This document shows positions 26,381 through 35,665 of a DNA stretch of 64,000 bases, in pieces. Under the pieces are notes generated by a model. That model had not been told where the DNA came from. It did no database searches and was given only the letters and a program-made list of their open reading frames with translations. Location: NCBI RefSeq assembly GCF_030845995.1, contig NZ_CP132719.1:2976001-3040000 (forward strand), written 5' to 3'. The stretch is from Geothrix sp. 21YS21S-4. Lineage in GTDB: Bacteria > Acidobacteriota > Holophagae > Holophagales > Holophagaceae. The number at the start of each line of letters is the position of its first letter. Positions within the stretch are counted from its first letter, which is position 1. A program made the translations under genes and the position numbers.

Positions 26381-27607
26381 TCAGAAGGGCCGGACACCCA
26401 GTTCCCGCAGCAGGTCGCCCGCGAGGTACAGCGATCCCGTGACGAGGCGGGGGGCGTCCGCGGGTTCCCGCAGCCGGGCCGCGGCTTCGGGAACGCTCAG
26501 CAGGGGCGCCTCTGCGCCCCAGGCGGCGGCCAGGGCCTCGGCCGTGGCGTAGCGCGCGCCCTCGCCTCGGACGAAGGTGAGGGACAGGGGCTGCATCCGC
26601 TTCAGCTCCGCGGCCACGCCCGCCAGATCCTTGTCGCCCATGGCGCCGAACCACAGGTGGGGGCGCGTCCCGCAGGCCACGGCGTGATCCGCCAGGGCCC
26701 GGGCGCCATCGGGGTTGTGGGCGCCGTCCAGCCACACGTCCTCCAGCCCCGGAACCGCCCACAGCCGCCCCGGCCAGCGGGTGGCCGCCACGCCGGCCCA
26801 CAGCCGGTCATCGGGCAGGGAGAAGCCCTGCGCCCGCACCTGCCGCGCCGCCTCGAAGGCCGTGGCCAGGTTGTCCAACTGGTGGAGGCCCGCCAGCCCG
26901 ACGCGGTTCCCCGCCACCTCCGAGTGGTCCCACCGCAGCTTCGCCGGACCCAGCCGGGGCGCGGGGCACAGGATGGGCTGGCAGGGAAGGAGCGGCCGGA
27001 TCCACGCCGGATCCAGGGAGGGGCCCAGAACGAGGGGACGGCCGTCGCGGGCCGTGCACAGCTTCTCGCGGGCGATGGCCTCCCGCGTGTCGCCCAGGTA
27101 CTGCTGGTGATCCAATCCCACGGTGGTGAGCACCGTGACGATCGGCTCGGTGGCGTTGGTGGCGTCCCAGCGGCCGCCGAGGCCCACTTCCACCACGGCG
27201 ATGTCCACGCGCTTCGCTCGGAAGGCGGAGAGGGCCGCGGTGATCATCAGCTCGAAGTAGGTGGCCCGGAGATCCGCGCAGACTTCGGCCTCGAAGGCCT
27301 CGCCCAGGAGGCGGTCCAGGGTGTCTTCGTCGATGGGCGCGCCGTCCAGCCAGATGCGCTCGGTGGGATCCACCAGGTGGGGCGAGGTGGTCCAGCCCAC
27401 GCTGAGGCCCGCGGCCTTCAGCATGTGCGCCAGGAAGGCGCCGGTGCTCCCCTTCCCGTTGGTGCCCGCGACGAGAACCACGGGATAGCCCGCGTCCGGC
27501 CGGCCCACCGCTTCAAGAAGGGCGCGGATGTTCTCCAGGCCGCACTTGATGCCGAGGTGGCCCCGCGCCTCGAGCCGCGGAAGATGGACCCGACCCGCGC
27601 TGCCCAT
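26381..27607 (-). CDS. folC: Folylpolyglutamate / dihydrofolate synthase
   Basis: This 408-residue Mur-ligase-family enzyme has P-loop AGTNGKGST (residues 47-55), TSPHLVDPTERI, VGLGGRWDATN and DGAHNPDGA, all FolC signatures. It adds glutamate to (dihydro)pteroate and folates with ATP. The ATG overlaps the accD stop by one base (TGATG), so translation is coupled; a longer in-frame start upstream would lie inside accD. The accD-folC pairing is conserved in many bacteria and links fatty-acid and folate synthesis genes without a known mechanistic reason. Confidence 0.95.
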   Translation of the reverse strand: MGSAGRVHLPRLEARGHLGIKCGLENIRALLEAVGRPDAGYPVVLVAGTNGKGSTGAFLAHMLKAAGLSVGWTTSPHLVDPTERIWLDGAPIDEDTLDRLLGEAFEAEVCADLRATYFELMITAALSAFRAKRVDIAVVEVGLGGRWDATNATEPIVTVLTTVGLDHQQYLGDTREAIAREKLCTARDGRPLVLGPSLDPAWIRPLLPCQPILCPAPRLGPAKLRWDHSEVAGNRVGLAGLHQLDNLATAFEAARQVRAQGFSLPDDRLWAGVAATRWPGRLWAVPGLEDVWLDGAHNPDGARALADHAVACGTRPHLWFGAMGDKDLAGVAAELKRMQPLSLTFVRGEGARYATAEALAAAWGAEAPLLSVPEAAARLREPADAPRLVTGSLYLAGDLLRELGVRPF

Positions 27608-28461
27608 CAGTCGCGGGGGGCGGGGCCCATCCACGCGAGGCAGGCGGCGATGAAATCCTTCAGGTGATCGCGGGTGACCACCTTGTCCACCATCCCGTGG
27701 GCCTGGAGGAACTCGGAGCGCTGGAAACCCTCGGGCAGGCTCTGCTTGATGGTCTGCTCGATGACGCGCGGCCCCGCGAACCCGATGAGCGCCTTAGGCT
27801 CGGCGATGTTCAGGTCGCCCAGCATGGCGTAGCTGGCGCTGACGCCGCCGGTGGTGGGATCGGTGAGGATGCTGAGGTAGGGCAGGCCCGCCTTGTCGAG
27901 CTTGGCCAGGGCGGCGCTCACCTTGGCCATCTGCATCAGGGACAGGGTGCCCTCCTGCATTCGCGCCCCGCCGCTGCAGCTCACGATCAGGTAGGCGCAA
28001 CCCTTCTCGAGGGCCCGCTCCGCGCCGAGGCGCAGCTTCTCGCCCACCACGCTGCCCATGCTGGCGGCGAGGAAGTCGAAGTTCATGATCGCGGCCACCA
28101 CCACGTGGCCGGCCAGGGTGCCCTCCACGACCACCACCGCGTCCTCGGTCTCGCCGGCCTGCTCCAGCCGATCGAGCTGTTCGCGGTAGCTCTTGGTGGC
28201 GGCGAAGCCGAGGGGATCCGTACTGCGGAGGTCGCCGAACAGGCCGGTCCAGCCCGCGTCCATCAAGTTCTCCAACCGCTCCTCGACGCCGATGCGGAAG
28301 TGGTAGCCGCACTTGGGGCAGACGTTGTGGGTGTTGACCAGCTCCTTGCGGTAGATCAGCTCCTTGCAGGCGTCGCACTTGATCCACAGGCCTTCGGGAA
28401 CGCGGACGGTCTTTTCTTCGACGGCGATCTTCTGTTGGCGCTTCTTCACGAACCAGGACAT
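27607..28461 (-). CDS. accD: Acetyl-CoA carboxylase carboxyltransferase subunit beta
   Basis: This 284-residue protein has the N-terminal zinc ribbon of AccD (Cys29, Cys32, Cys48 and Cys51, in KCDACK and VCPKCG). A crotonase-fold domain follows (FDFLAASMGSVVGEK; SCSGGARMQEG; LTDPTTGGVSASYAMLGD). With AccA it moves carboxyl from biotin to acetyl-CoA to make malonyl-CoA. TAGGAG precedes the ATG, which lies 8 bases after parB. It is inside the parA-parB-accD-folC operon. Confidence 0.97.
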   Translation of the reverse strand: MSWFVKKRQQKIAVEEKTVRVPEGLWIKCDACKELIYRKELVNTHNVCPKCGYHFRIGVEERLENLMDAGWTGLFGDLRSTDPLGFAATKSYREQLDRLEQAGETEDAVVVVEGTLAGHVVVAAIMNFDFLAASMGSVVGEKLRLGAERALEKGCAYLIVSCSGGARMQEGTLSLMQMAKVSAALAKLDKAGLPYLSILTDPTTGGVSASYAMLGDLNIAEPKALIGFAGPRVIEQTIKQSLPEGFQRSEFLQAHGMVDKVVTRDHLKDFIAACLAWMGPAPRD

Positions 28462-28469
28462 GGGAACTC

Positions 28470-29339
28470 CTACCGGCGCTTCGCGGGACCGTGCTTCAGG
28501 GCCTCGAAGAGGCGATCCAGCTCCCCTTCGCTGCCGTAGTGCATCACCAGGGCGCCGACCTTGCCCTTGGCCTTGATCTCCACGCGGGTGCCCCAGGACT
28601 GGGTCAGCTCCTCGGCGGCGGCCTTGATGAACAGCTCCTGGGGATGCTTCTTCCGGCCCTTGGCCTTCACCTGCTTCTGGAGCTGCTGGATGCGGGCTTC
28701 CAGCGCGCGCACGCTGAGCTGCTGGGCCACCACCTCGTGGGCGAGCTGCTCCTGGAGGCGCGGATCGGGAACGCCGAGGAGCACCTTGGCGTGCCCCGTG
28801 CTGAGCCGCCCGGCGGCCACGTCGGTCTTCAGTTCCGCCGGCAGGCGCAGCAGGCGCAGGGTGTTCGCCACCTGCGGCCGCGACTTGCCCACGCGGTCCG
28901 CCACCTGCTCCTGGGTGAGGCGCAGGTGCTCGCCCAGCTGCCAGTACGCGGTGGCTTCCTCGATGGGATTCAGCTCCTGGCGCTGGATGTTCTCCACCAG
29001 GGCGATCTCGAGCAGGCGGTCGTCGGGGACCTCCTTCACCACCACCGGAACCATGGCAAGCCCCGCCTTGCGCGCGGCCCGCCAGCGGCGCTCGCCGGCG
29101 ATGATCTCGAACTGCTCGCCCACCTTGCGGACGACGATGGGCTGCACCATCCCGTGCTGCTTGAGGCTCTCCGCCAACTCGGCGAGGGCCGTCTCGTCGA
29201 AGTGGGTGCGCGGCTGGGCGCGGTTGGGCACCAGGCTTCCCAGCGGCAGCTCCCGCTGGGGGGCGTCCTCGGGCGCCATCTGGCTCATGAGCGAGGTCAG
29301 GCCCCGGCCGAGGGCCGGGCGCTTCACGGGCGTCGTCAT
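28470..29339 (-). CDS. parB: Chromosome partitioning protein ParB
   Basis: This 289-residue ParB/Spo0J protein has a basic N-terminus (KRPALGRGLTSLM). The CTP-binding region carries ENIQRQELNPIEEA, GERRWRAARKAG and VQPIVVRK. The HTH is TQEQVADRVGKSRPQVANTL, and a C-terminal dimerisation part ends the protein. ParB clamps load at parS and spread to organise the origin region. The ATG overlaps the parA stop by one base (TGATG). I did not find a canonical parS (TGTTTCACGTGAAACA) in the window, which does not exclude divergent sites. Confidence 0.96.
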   Translation of the reverse strand: MTTPVKRPALGRGLTSLMSQMAPEDAPQRELPLGSLVPNRAQPRTHFDETALAELAESLKQHGMVQPIVVRKVGEQFEIIAGERRWRAARKAGLAMVPVVVKEVPDDRLLEIALVENIQRQELNPIEEATAYWQLGEHLRLTQEQVADRVGKSRPQVANTLRLLRLPAELKTDVAAGRLSTGHAKVLLGVPDPRLQEQLAHEVVAQQLSVRALEARIQQLQKQVKAKGRKKHPQELFIKAAAEELTQSWGTRVEIKAKGKVGALVMHYGSEGELDRLFEALKHGPAKRR

Positions 29340-30118
29340 CAGGCTTCCCTCCTCGCGGGAACCTCCAGGCCCATCCACTCCTTCGCGAGGTTGAGGTAGG
29401 CCTGGGCGCCCTTGGAGCGCAGGTCGTAGAAGGCCACCGGCTTGCCGTGGCTGGGCGCCTCGGCGAGCCGGATGTTCCGGGGGATCATGGTCTGGAACAC
29501 CTTGCCGGGGAAGGCGTGCCGCACTTCCGCGGCGACGGCGGCGCCGAGGTTGGTGCGCTCCTCCGCCATCGTGAGCAGGATGCCGCCCAGCTTGAGCCGG
29601 GGATTGGGACCCGCCTGGATGCGCCGCAGCGTCTCCGTGAGTTCCGCCAGGCCGTCCAGCGCGAAGAACTCGCAGGGCATGGGAACAATGACCTCGTCCG
29701 CCGCGGACAGGGCGTTGAGGGTGATCATCCCGAGGCTCGGCGGCGGGTCGATCAGGATGTAGTCGAAGCGATCCATCAGCGGCGCGAGCGCGCGGCGGAG
29801 CACCTGGAGCTGGGGCAGCTCGAACAGCTCGAACTCCAGCTGGGCGAGGTCCTTGCCGGCGGGGATGACCTGCATCATGGGCACTTCGGTGCTGAGCACC
29901 AGCGCCTCGGCCGGCGCGCCCTTCATCAGGGCGTAGGCGCCCGCGCGGTGGTCCGGCTTGGGAAAGCCGAGGCCCGTGGTGCTGTGTCCCTGGGGATCGA
30001 AGTCCACCAGCAGGACCAGCTTCTCCATCATCGCGAGCGACGCGGCGAGGTTGATGGCCGACGTGGTCTTGCCGACGCCGCCCTTCTGGTTCGCGAGAGC
30101 CACCACCCGGGCGCGCAT
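29339..30118 (-). CDS. parA: Chromosome partitioning ATPase ParA/Soj
   Basis: This 259-residue deviant-Walker ATPase has NQKGGVGKTTSAINLAASL at the start (signature lysine plus P-loop, residues 10-19). VDFDPQGHSTTGLG and DYILIDPPPSLGMITLNAL are also present. It drives ParB-parS partitioning along the nucleoid. It is the first gene of a run parA-parB-accD-folC; the 115 bases upstream, after the dapF end, should contain the promoter. Confidence 0.96.
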   Translation of the reverse strand: MRARVVALANQKGGVGKTTSAINLAASLAMMEKLVLLVDFDPQGHSTTGLGFPKPDHRAGAYALMKGAPAEALVLSTEVPMMQVIPAGKDLAQLEFELFELPQLQVLRRALAPLMDRFDYILIDPPPSLGMITLNALSAADEVIVPMPCEFFALDGLAELTETLRRIQAGPNPRLKLGGILLTMAEERTNLGAAVAAEVRHAFPGKVFQTMIPRNIRLAEAPSHGKPVAFYDLRSKGAQAYLNLAKEWMGLEVPARREA

Positions 30119-30233
30119 CAGACGGCCCTTCTCGTCGCGCAGGCGCTGGTGAAACCTCGCATCGGAACATCCCCTCGGGTGTGGAACACACCAGTCTAGC
30201 AGGTCGGGGTTCCACGGCGGAGCGCTGGTGTGG

Positions 30234-31037
30234 TCAGGGATGCGGCCCCGTCAGGAGCGCGGGATCCACGCGCACGACGCCCAGGTGGCGGGCGGGTCCG
30301 GAGAGCCACAGGTCGCGCCAGGCGCCGTCGTCGCCGAGCTGAAGTTCCACCGACAGCGTCTCGCCCGCGGCGTTGTGCAGGCGCCAGCGGGAGACGCCCT
30401 CGGTGCGGGCCAGCCACGCGACGGCGACGGCGCTGCCCGTGCCGCAGCTGAGCGTCTCGCCCTCCACGCCGCGCTCCCAGGAGCGGATGCGAGCCTCGCC
30501 GGGAGCGAGCACCTCCACCACGCTCACGTTGGTTCCGCCCTCGAGCGCCGGATGGTGGCGGAAGGGCGGCGCGAACACGGCCAGGTCGACGTCGGCCACG
30601 GAAGGCACGCGCATCACGAGCTGCGGATTCCCGATCCAGCCGAAGCCCGCCGGGTGCGGCGTCGGCATGGGCACCGCGCGCAATCCGAAGCCGTCGCCCT
30701 CGGGCATCCGGATGGCGACGTCCGCGCCGTCCCTACGAAGCCGAATGCGCTCGCCGGTGGAGAGGACCTCCACGACCTCGCCTTCGGGCGCCTCGGGGAC
30801 CGCCAGGGCGGCCCTGCTACCATTGGAACAAAAGGTCTTAGCCCCATCCGTATCCCAGTGCTCGAGCCTCCACGGGCCGTCTTGAGGCCTTTGCATCAAA
30901 AAAAGGCCATCTAAACCGAATCCATGGCTCCGGGGGCACAGGATTCGTGTGTAATGCTCGCCAAAACTATCTTTAGCCTCATCGACCCACAGGTAGCCGA
31001 ACAGGTTGCCGGAGGCCGACGCGAGGTGGAGATCCAT
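30234..31037 (-). CDS. dapF: Diaminopimelate epimerase (variant active-site loop)
   Basis: This 267-residue protein makes meso-diaminopimelate from the LL form for lysine and peptidoglycan. Both catalytic cysteines are present: Cys70 in DTDGAKTFCSNGSRA and Cys198 in TLSCGTGSA. The first loop reads CSNG where DapF normally has CGNG, and NxDGS is changed to DTDGA; still, the flanking folds align. GNPQLVM and GxTNVSVVE also match the family. The ATG lies 1 base after the ftsB stop. The changes are modest and an epimerase role remains likely. Confidence 0.88.
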   Translation of the reverse strand: MDLHLASASGNLFGYLWVDEAKDSFGEHYTRILCPRSHGFGLDGLFLMQRPQDGPWRLEHWDTDGAKTFCSNGSRAALAVPEAPEGEVVEVLSTGERIRLRRDGADVAIRMPEGDGFGLRAVPMPTPHPAGFGWIGNPQLVMRVPSVADVDLAVFAPPFRHHPALEGGTNVSVVEVLAPGEARIRSWERGVEGETLSCGTGSAVAVAWLARTEGVSRWRLHNAAGETLSVELQLGDDGAWRDLWLSGPARHLGVVRVDPALLTGPHP

Positions 31038-31038
31038 G

Positions 31039-31341
31039 TCAGCGCTCGCGGTTGCGGAAGGTGTAGACGGTCTCGCCGGGGCGGGCGTAGCCCTGGCGGC
31101 GGGCCAGGGCTTCCATCAGTTCGGGATCCTTCGCGGCGAGCCGCTGGACCTCCTCGAGGAGTTCGCGGTTGTGCCGATTGAGCTCCACCAGCCGTCCGCG
31201 GGCGGTCGCCAGTTCCGCCTCCCGCTTGCGCAGTTCCGGCAGCCCGCCCTGGGAGAAGAGGAGCGCCACCAGGGACAACAGCCCCGAGGCTCCCAGCGCG
31301 CCCCATACGGTGGACGACTTCAGGAGCCAGTTGGCGTTCAT
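31039..31341 (-). CDS. ftsB: FtsB/DivIC-type septum formation protein
   Basis: This 100-residue protein has a short N-terminus, one membrane helix (VWGALGASGLLSLVALLF) and a Leu-zipper-like coiled coil (residues 38-68: RKREAELATARGRLVELN). The C-terminal patch, AARRQGYARPGETVY-like (ARRQGYARPGETVYTF), is the conserved FtsB/DivIC ending. FtsB bridges FtsL and FtsQ in the divisome. It follows eno by 9 bases, an arrangement (eno-ftsB) shared by many bacteria. Confidence 0.9.
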   Translation of the reverse strand: MNANWLLKSSTVWGALGASGLLSLVALLFSQGGLPELRKREAELATARGRLVELNRHNRELLEEVQRLAAKDPELMEALARRQGYARPGETVYTFRNRER

Positions 31342-31350
31342 CGGGACCTC

Positions 31351-32643
<1,293 letters not shown>

Positions 32644-32644
32644 T

Positions 32645-32672
32645 CAGAGAGGCGCGCTCGCGCGCCTCTCTG
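32645..32672. terminator. GC-rich hairpin between the TrpC-like gene and eno
   Basis: CAGAGAGGCGCG (32645-32656) pairs perfectly with 32661-32672 around a 4-nt loop. No U-tract follows on either strand, so termination may be partial or the hairpin may stabilise an mRNA end. Confidence 0.55.
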
Positions 32673-32702
32673 ATCTTAGCCAGGTGTGCGCGACGACCAG
32701 CG

Positions 32703-33182
32703 CTACTTCTTGGCGGCCTTCTTCGGCGCAGCCTTCTTCACGGCCGGCTTCTTCGCGGCGGTGGCCTTCTTCGGCGCGGCCTTCTTCACGGCCTTCTTCA
32801 CAGCGGTCTTCTTGGCGGCCGGCTTCTTCGCGACGGCCTTCTTCGGCGCCACGGCCTTCTTCACGGCGGTCTTCTTGGCGACCGGCTTCTTGGCGGCGGC
32901 CTTCTTCGGCGTAGCCTTCTTCACGGCCGGCTTCTTCGCGGCGGCCTTCTTCGGAGCGGCCTTCTTCACGACGGCCTTCTTGGCAGCCGGCTTCTTCGCG
33001 GCGGCCTTCTTGGGGGCGGCGGCCTTCTTGGCGGCCGGCTTCTTCGCGGCAGCCTTCTTGGGGGCGGCGGCCTTCTTCACGGCCGGCTTCTTCGCCGCGG
33101 GCTTTTTCGGCGCGGCCTTCTTCGCCGGCTTCTTCGCGGCGACGGGTTCGGTCGGGACGACCATGTTGGTCAGTTCAGCCAT
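32703..33182 (-). CDS. Possible separate histone-H1-like protein from an in-frame internal start
   Basis: An ATG at 33182, in frame with the longer gene, is preceded by AAAGGAG with ideal 6-nt spacing, better than most starts in this window. It would give a 159-residue protein, MAELTNMVVPTEPVAAKKPA followed by Lys/Ala/Pro repeats. That resembles stand-alone bacterial H1-like nucleoid proteins, which bind DNA through the basic tail. It may be the ancestral gene, with loss of a stop codon joining it to the TrpC-like frame, or a second product of one gene. Confidence 0.5.
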   Translation of the reverse strand: MAELTNMVVPTEPVAAKKPAKKAAPKKPAAKKPAVKKAAAPKKAAAKKPAAKKAAAPKKAAAKKPAAKKAVVKKAAPKKAAAKKPAVKKATPKKAAAKKPVAKKTAVKKAVAPKKAVAKKPAAKKTAVKKAVKKAAPKKATAAKKPAVKKAAPKKAAKK

Positions 33183-34151
33183 GGGTGGCTCCTTTACGCC
33201 CTTTTGGGCGGGGTTGGAAGGGGTCGGGCGGGAAGACGGCTTAGCCTTGGCAAGCTGGATGCCAACTCCAGGCGCATCCTTCCGCGGGGTGGATGGGCTT
33301 TCCTTGGCTGCCGGAACAGCCTGGGGGGCTTGCGCCGCGTCGGCGGCAGAGCCGGTCTTGCCTTTGGGCTTCACGGCTTTCTTCGGGGGCTCGACGCCGG
33401 CCAGGATCTGGGCGAGGCGCTTGCCGGGATAGTAGTCGTCGAGGAGCGCGTCGCCGACGATCAGCCCATGGACGCCCAGGGCCTCCATCTGCTTGATCTG
33501 CTCCAGGCGGTGGATGCCGCCTTCCACGATCTTCAGGCAGCTCTTGGGCACCTTCTTGACGAGGGCCACGGCCTGCTCCCAGGCGGCCTCCCAGGTGTCC
33601 AGGTTCCGGCCCACGGCGCACACGATGTCCGCCCCGGCTTCCACGGCCCGCTCCAATTCGGACTCGGAGGTGACTTCCACCACCACGTCCAGGCCCTTGC
33701 TCATGGCGAACTTCAGGAGGGCCTGGAGCCGCTCTTGGCCGAGCAGCGCGGGCATCAGGAAGATGGCGTCCGCGCCGAGGATCTTGCTCTCCTCGACCTG
33801 GTACTCCTCGAAGATGAACTCCCGCCGCAGCAGGGGCACCTTCACCTGGCTCCGCACTTCGGACAGGTGCTTGTCCTCGCCGTAGTACAGGAACTTGTCC
33901 GTGGCCACGGAAAGGGCCTTGGCCCCGTTCTCGACCAGGCTCTTGGCATGGGTCGAGGCCTTGTAGGATTCCCGCACCTGGCCGCGGCCGGGGTCGCCCC
34001 CGGCCACTTCACCCAAGATGGTGATTCCAGGCTGACTTAGCTCTTCCTTCAACGAATGGTGGCCCTTGTAGGCATCCTTGACCGCCACGGGTCCTCGCTG
34101 CTTCTTGATTTCCACATCCAGGGCCTTGAAGATGGCCACTTTCTTTAGCAT
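32703..34151 (-). CDS. TrpC-like barrel lacking catalytic lysines, fused to histone-H1-like tail
   Basis: This 482-residue protein starts as an indole-3-glycerol-phosphate-synthase (TrpC) barrel, residues 1-250. It aligns along its length with E. coli TrpC. At the positions of the two essential lysines it has Ala50 (GEVAGGDPGRG, where TrpC has ExKxASPSxG) and Arg110 (LLRREFIFEEYQ, where TrpC has LxKDFI). The NNR motif is also lost (CAVGRNL); Glu48, Glu159 and Glu210 remain. A Pro/Lys linker (251-325) leads to about 140 residues of AAKKPA/AAPKKA repeats resembling histone H1 or bacterial Hc1/AlgP tails. True IGPS activity is therefore unlikely. A strong internal ribosome-binding site allows the tail to be made alone. 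Confidence 0.85.
   Translation of the reverse strand: MLKKVAIFKALDVEIKKQRGPVAVKDAYKGHHSLKEELSQPGITILGEVAGGDPGRGQVRESYKASTHAKSLVENGAKALSVATDKFLYYGEDKHLSEVRSQVKVPLLRREFIFEEYQVEESKILGADAIFLMPALLGQERLQALLKFAMSKGLDVVVEVTSESELERAVEAGADIVCAVGRNLDTWEAAWEQAVALVKKVPKSCLKIVEGGIHRLEQIKQMEALGVHGLIVGDALLDDYYPGKRLAQILAGVEPPKKAVKPKGKTGSAADAAQAPQAVPAAKESPSTPRKDAPGVGIQLAKAKPSSRPTPSNPAQKGVKEPPMAELTNMVVPTEPVAAKKPAKKAAPKKPAAKKPAVKKAAAPKKAAAKKPAAKKAAAPKKAAAKKPAAKKAVVKKAAPKKAAAKKPAVKKATPKKAAAKKPVAKKTAVKKAVAPKKAVAKKPAAKKTAVKKAVKKAAPKKATAAKKPAVKKAAPKKAAKK
32706..33150. repeat. Low-complexity Lys/Ala/Pro codon repeats
   Basis: CTTCTT-GGC/GGC-type units (plus-strand view) repeat in near-tandem with 15-30 bp periods and encode the AAKKPA/APKKAA tail. 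Copy number in such tracts tends to vary between strains through slippage. Confidence 0.85.
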
Positions 34152-34447
34152 TTCCCACGCTCCAAATCTCAGATACCTCGCTGCTGGCCCTATGGGGAAG
34201 ATGATCGGTCGTTTTTCCTCTGATTCAACATCAAACCAGCGATCCGGATGAGGTCAACAGAGAAATCTCCCGAATCTTCATTTTTTTGGACGCTACCTCC
34301 CCTTCCCGACCCATTCGTTTCCGCCCTTCGGATGCCCGTACGGACGCGAGCGGAGTCGACGGAAGCGGCGCGACGCGGACCGCGGGAACGCCGCCCCCTG
34401 TTACGCTTCAACTCGCGCGTCCGCAGCGGAGCGGCCCCGAGGCACCC

Positions 34448-35074
34448 ATGACGATCCACGTAATCGATCACCCGCTGGTCCACCACAAGCTGTCGCTCAT
34501 CCGCGACCGCAAGACGCCCGGAAGCCTGTTCCGCGCGCTCATCGAGGAGGTCGGCCTGATCCTCGCGGTGGAGGCGACGCGCGACCTGCCGGTGGAATCC
34601 GTGGTGGTGGAGACGCCGCTGGAGCGCACGGGAACGCTTCGCCTGAAGTCGCTGGATCCCGTGCTGGTGCCGGTTCTCCGCGCGGGCCTCGGCCTGCTGC
34701 CCTCCTTCCTCCAGCTCCTGCCCACCGCGAAGGTCGGCCACCTCGGGCTCTACCGCGACCACGATTCGCTGGTGCCCGTGCCCTACTACCGCAACTTCCC
34801 GCCCCTCCTGGAGGCGCGGCCCGTCTTCGTCCTCGACCCCATGCTCGCGACCGGCGGCAGCGCGTCCGAAGCCATCCGGCAGTTGAAGGCCGCGGGCGCG
34901 ATCAACCTCACCCTCGTCGCCCTGCTCGCCTCGCCCGAAGGCATCGAGCGCTTGCGCGCGGACCATCCCGACCTCCGCCTCGTGGTGGGCGCGGTGGATC
35001 GCCAGCTCAACGACAAGGGCTACATCCTGCCCGGCCTCGGTGACGCGGGCGACCGCTTGTTCGGAACGGCCTGA
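34448..35074 (+). CDS. upp: Uracil phosphoribosyltransferase
   Basis: This 208-residue enzyme converts uracil and PRPP to UMP in pyrimidine salvage. The ATG (MTIHVIDHPLVHHKLSLIRD) is the conserved family start. The PRPP loop is VLDPMLATGGSA (129-140), and ILPGLGDAGDRLFGT closes the uracil site as usual. The frame is open far upstream but that part is not conserved. The 296 bases between this start and the divergent TrpC-like gene hold no gene; they should carry both promoters, and I could not place them. Confidence 0.96.
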   Translation: MTIHVIDHPLVHHKLSLIRDRKTPGSLFRALIEEVGLILAVEATRDLPVESVVVETPLERTGTLRLKSLDPVLVPVLRAGLGLLPSFLQLLPTAKVGHLGLYRDHDSLVPVPYYRNFPPLLEARPVFVLDPMLATGGSASEAIRQLKAAGAINLTLVALLASPEGIERLRADHPDLRLVVGAVDRQLNDKGYILPGLGDAGDRLFGTA

Positions 35075-35230
35075 CGGAATCATTTCGCGCGGCATCGTCC
35101 AACCCGCGTGATGACGGGCGGAACTTTGGCTTCGCCCCCTGGGTAGAATGCTGGACCTTTCGTCCCATCGCTTCGGGGCGGGACTCATCCGGCCGGGATC
35201 CCCGGCCGATGAACGGTAGCGAGGTCAGAC

Positions 35231-35665
35231 ATGAAGGGATACACGGCGGGGAAGGCTACGGATCACTACCTTCTTCAGCGCATCCAGGGGGCAAGTCCCG
35301 AACAGATGACGGCCCTTCTCCTCGAAGGCGGGCAGCGATTCATCAAGCAGGCCCAGGAAGCCATGCGCCAGAGAAACCTCGCGGACCAAGCGCGGCACAC
35401 CAACCGCATCGCCGACATCATCCTCGAGCTGAAGGAGCGGCTGAACCACGAGGACGGCGGCGAGGTGGTCCAGAACCTCATCCGCATCTACGAGTGGTGG
35501 ACGAACGAGGTCTTCGACGGCGCCCAGCGCGACCAGCCCGAACGCCTCCAGCGGGTCTCCATCCAGATGGGCGAGATGCGCGAGACCTGGGAAGAGCTGC
35601 ACCGCCGGAAGACCGTGGCGAACACCCCTCCGCCGGACGCGTCGCCCCGGGAGTTCACCGTTTGA
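35231..35665 (+). CDS. fliS: Flagellar export chaperone FliS
   Basis: This 144-residue protein starts at MKGYTAGKATDHYLLQRI, with GAGG upstream. The FliS pattern is clear: ASPEQMTALLLEGGQRFIKQA, LADQARHTNRIADIILELK, LIRIYEWWTNEVFDGA and IQMGEMRETWEELH. FliS binds the C-terminus of flagellin and prevents premature polymerisation before export. It overlaps the next gene by 4 bases. Confidence 0.92.
   Translation: MKGYTAGKATDHYLLQRIQGASPEQMTALLLEGGQRFIKQAQEAMRQRNLADQARHTNRIADIILELKERLNHEDGGEVVQNLIRIYEWWTNEVFDGAQRDQPERLQRVSIQMGEMRETWEELHRRKTVANTPPPDASPREFTV

Noticed and set aside
28470-30215. A single long ParB frame extending across parA
   Set aside because: The part upstream of 29339 is out of the parA frame and Arg/Pro/Gly-rich; the parB ATG overlapping the parA stop is the normal arrangement.
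32706-33150. Regular repeats that could suggest a CRISPR array
   Set aside because: Units are imperfect, without unique spacers of constant length, and translate in frame to Lys/Ala/Pro repeats.
35205-35212. GCCGATGA upstream of fliS as a second sigma-28 promoter
   Set aside because: The -10-like octamer matches, but the sequence 11 bases upstream (CATCCGGC) does not match a -35 box, and the leader would be too short for the ribosome-binding site.
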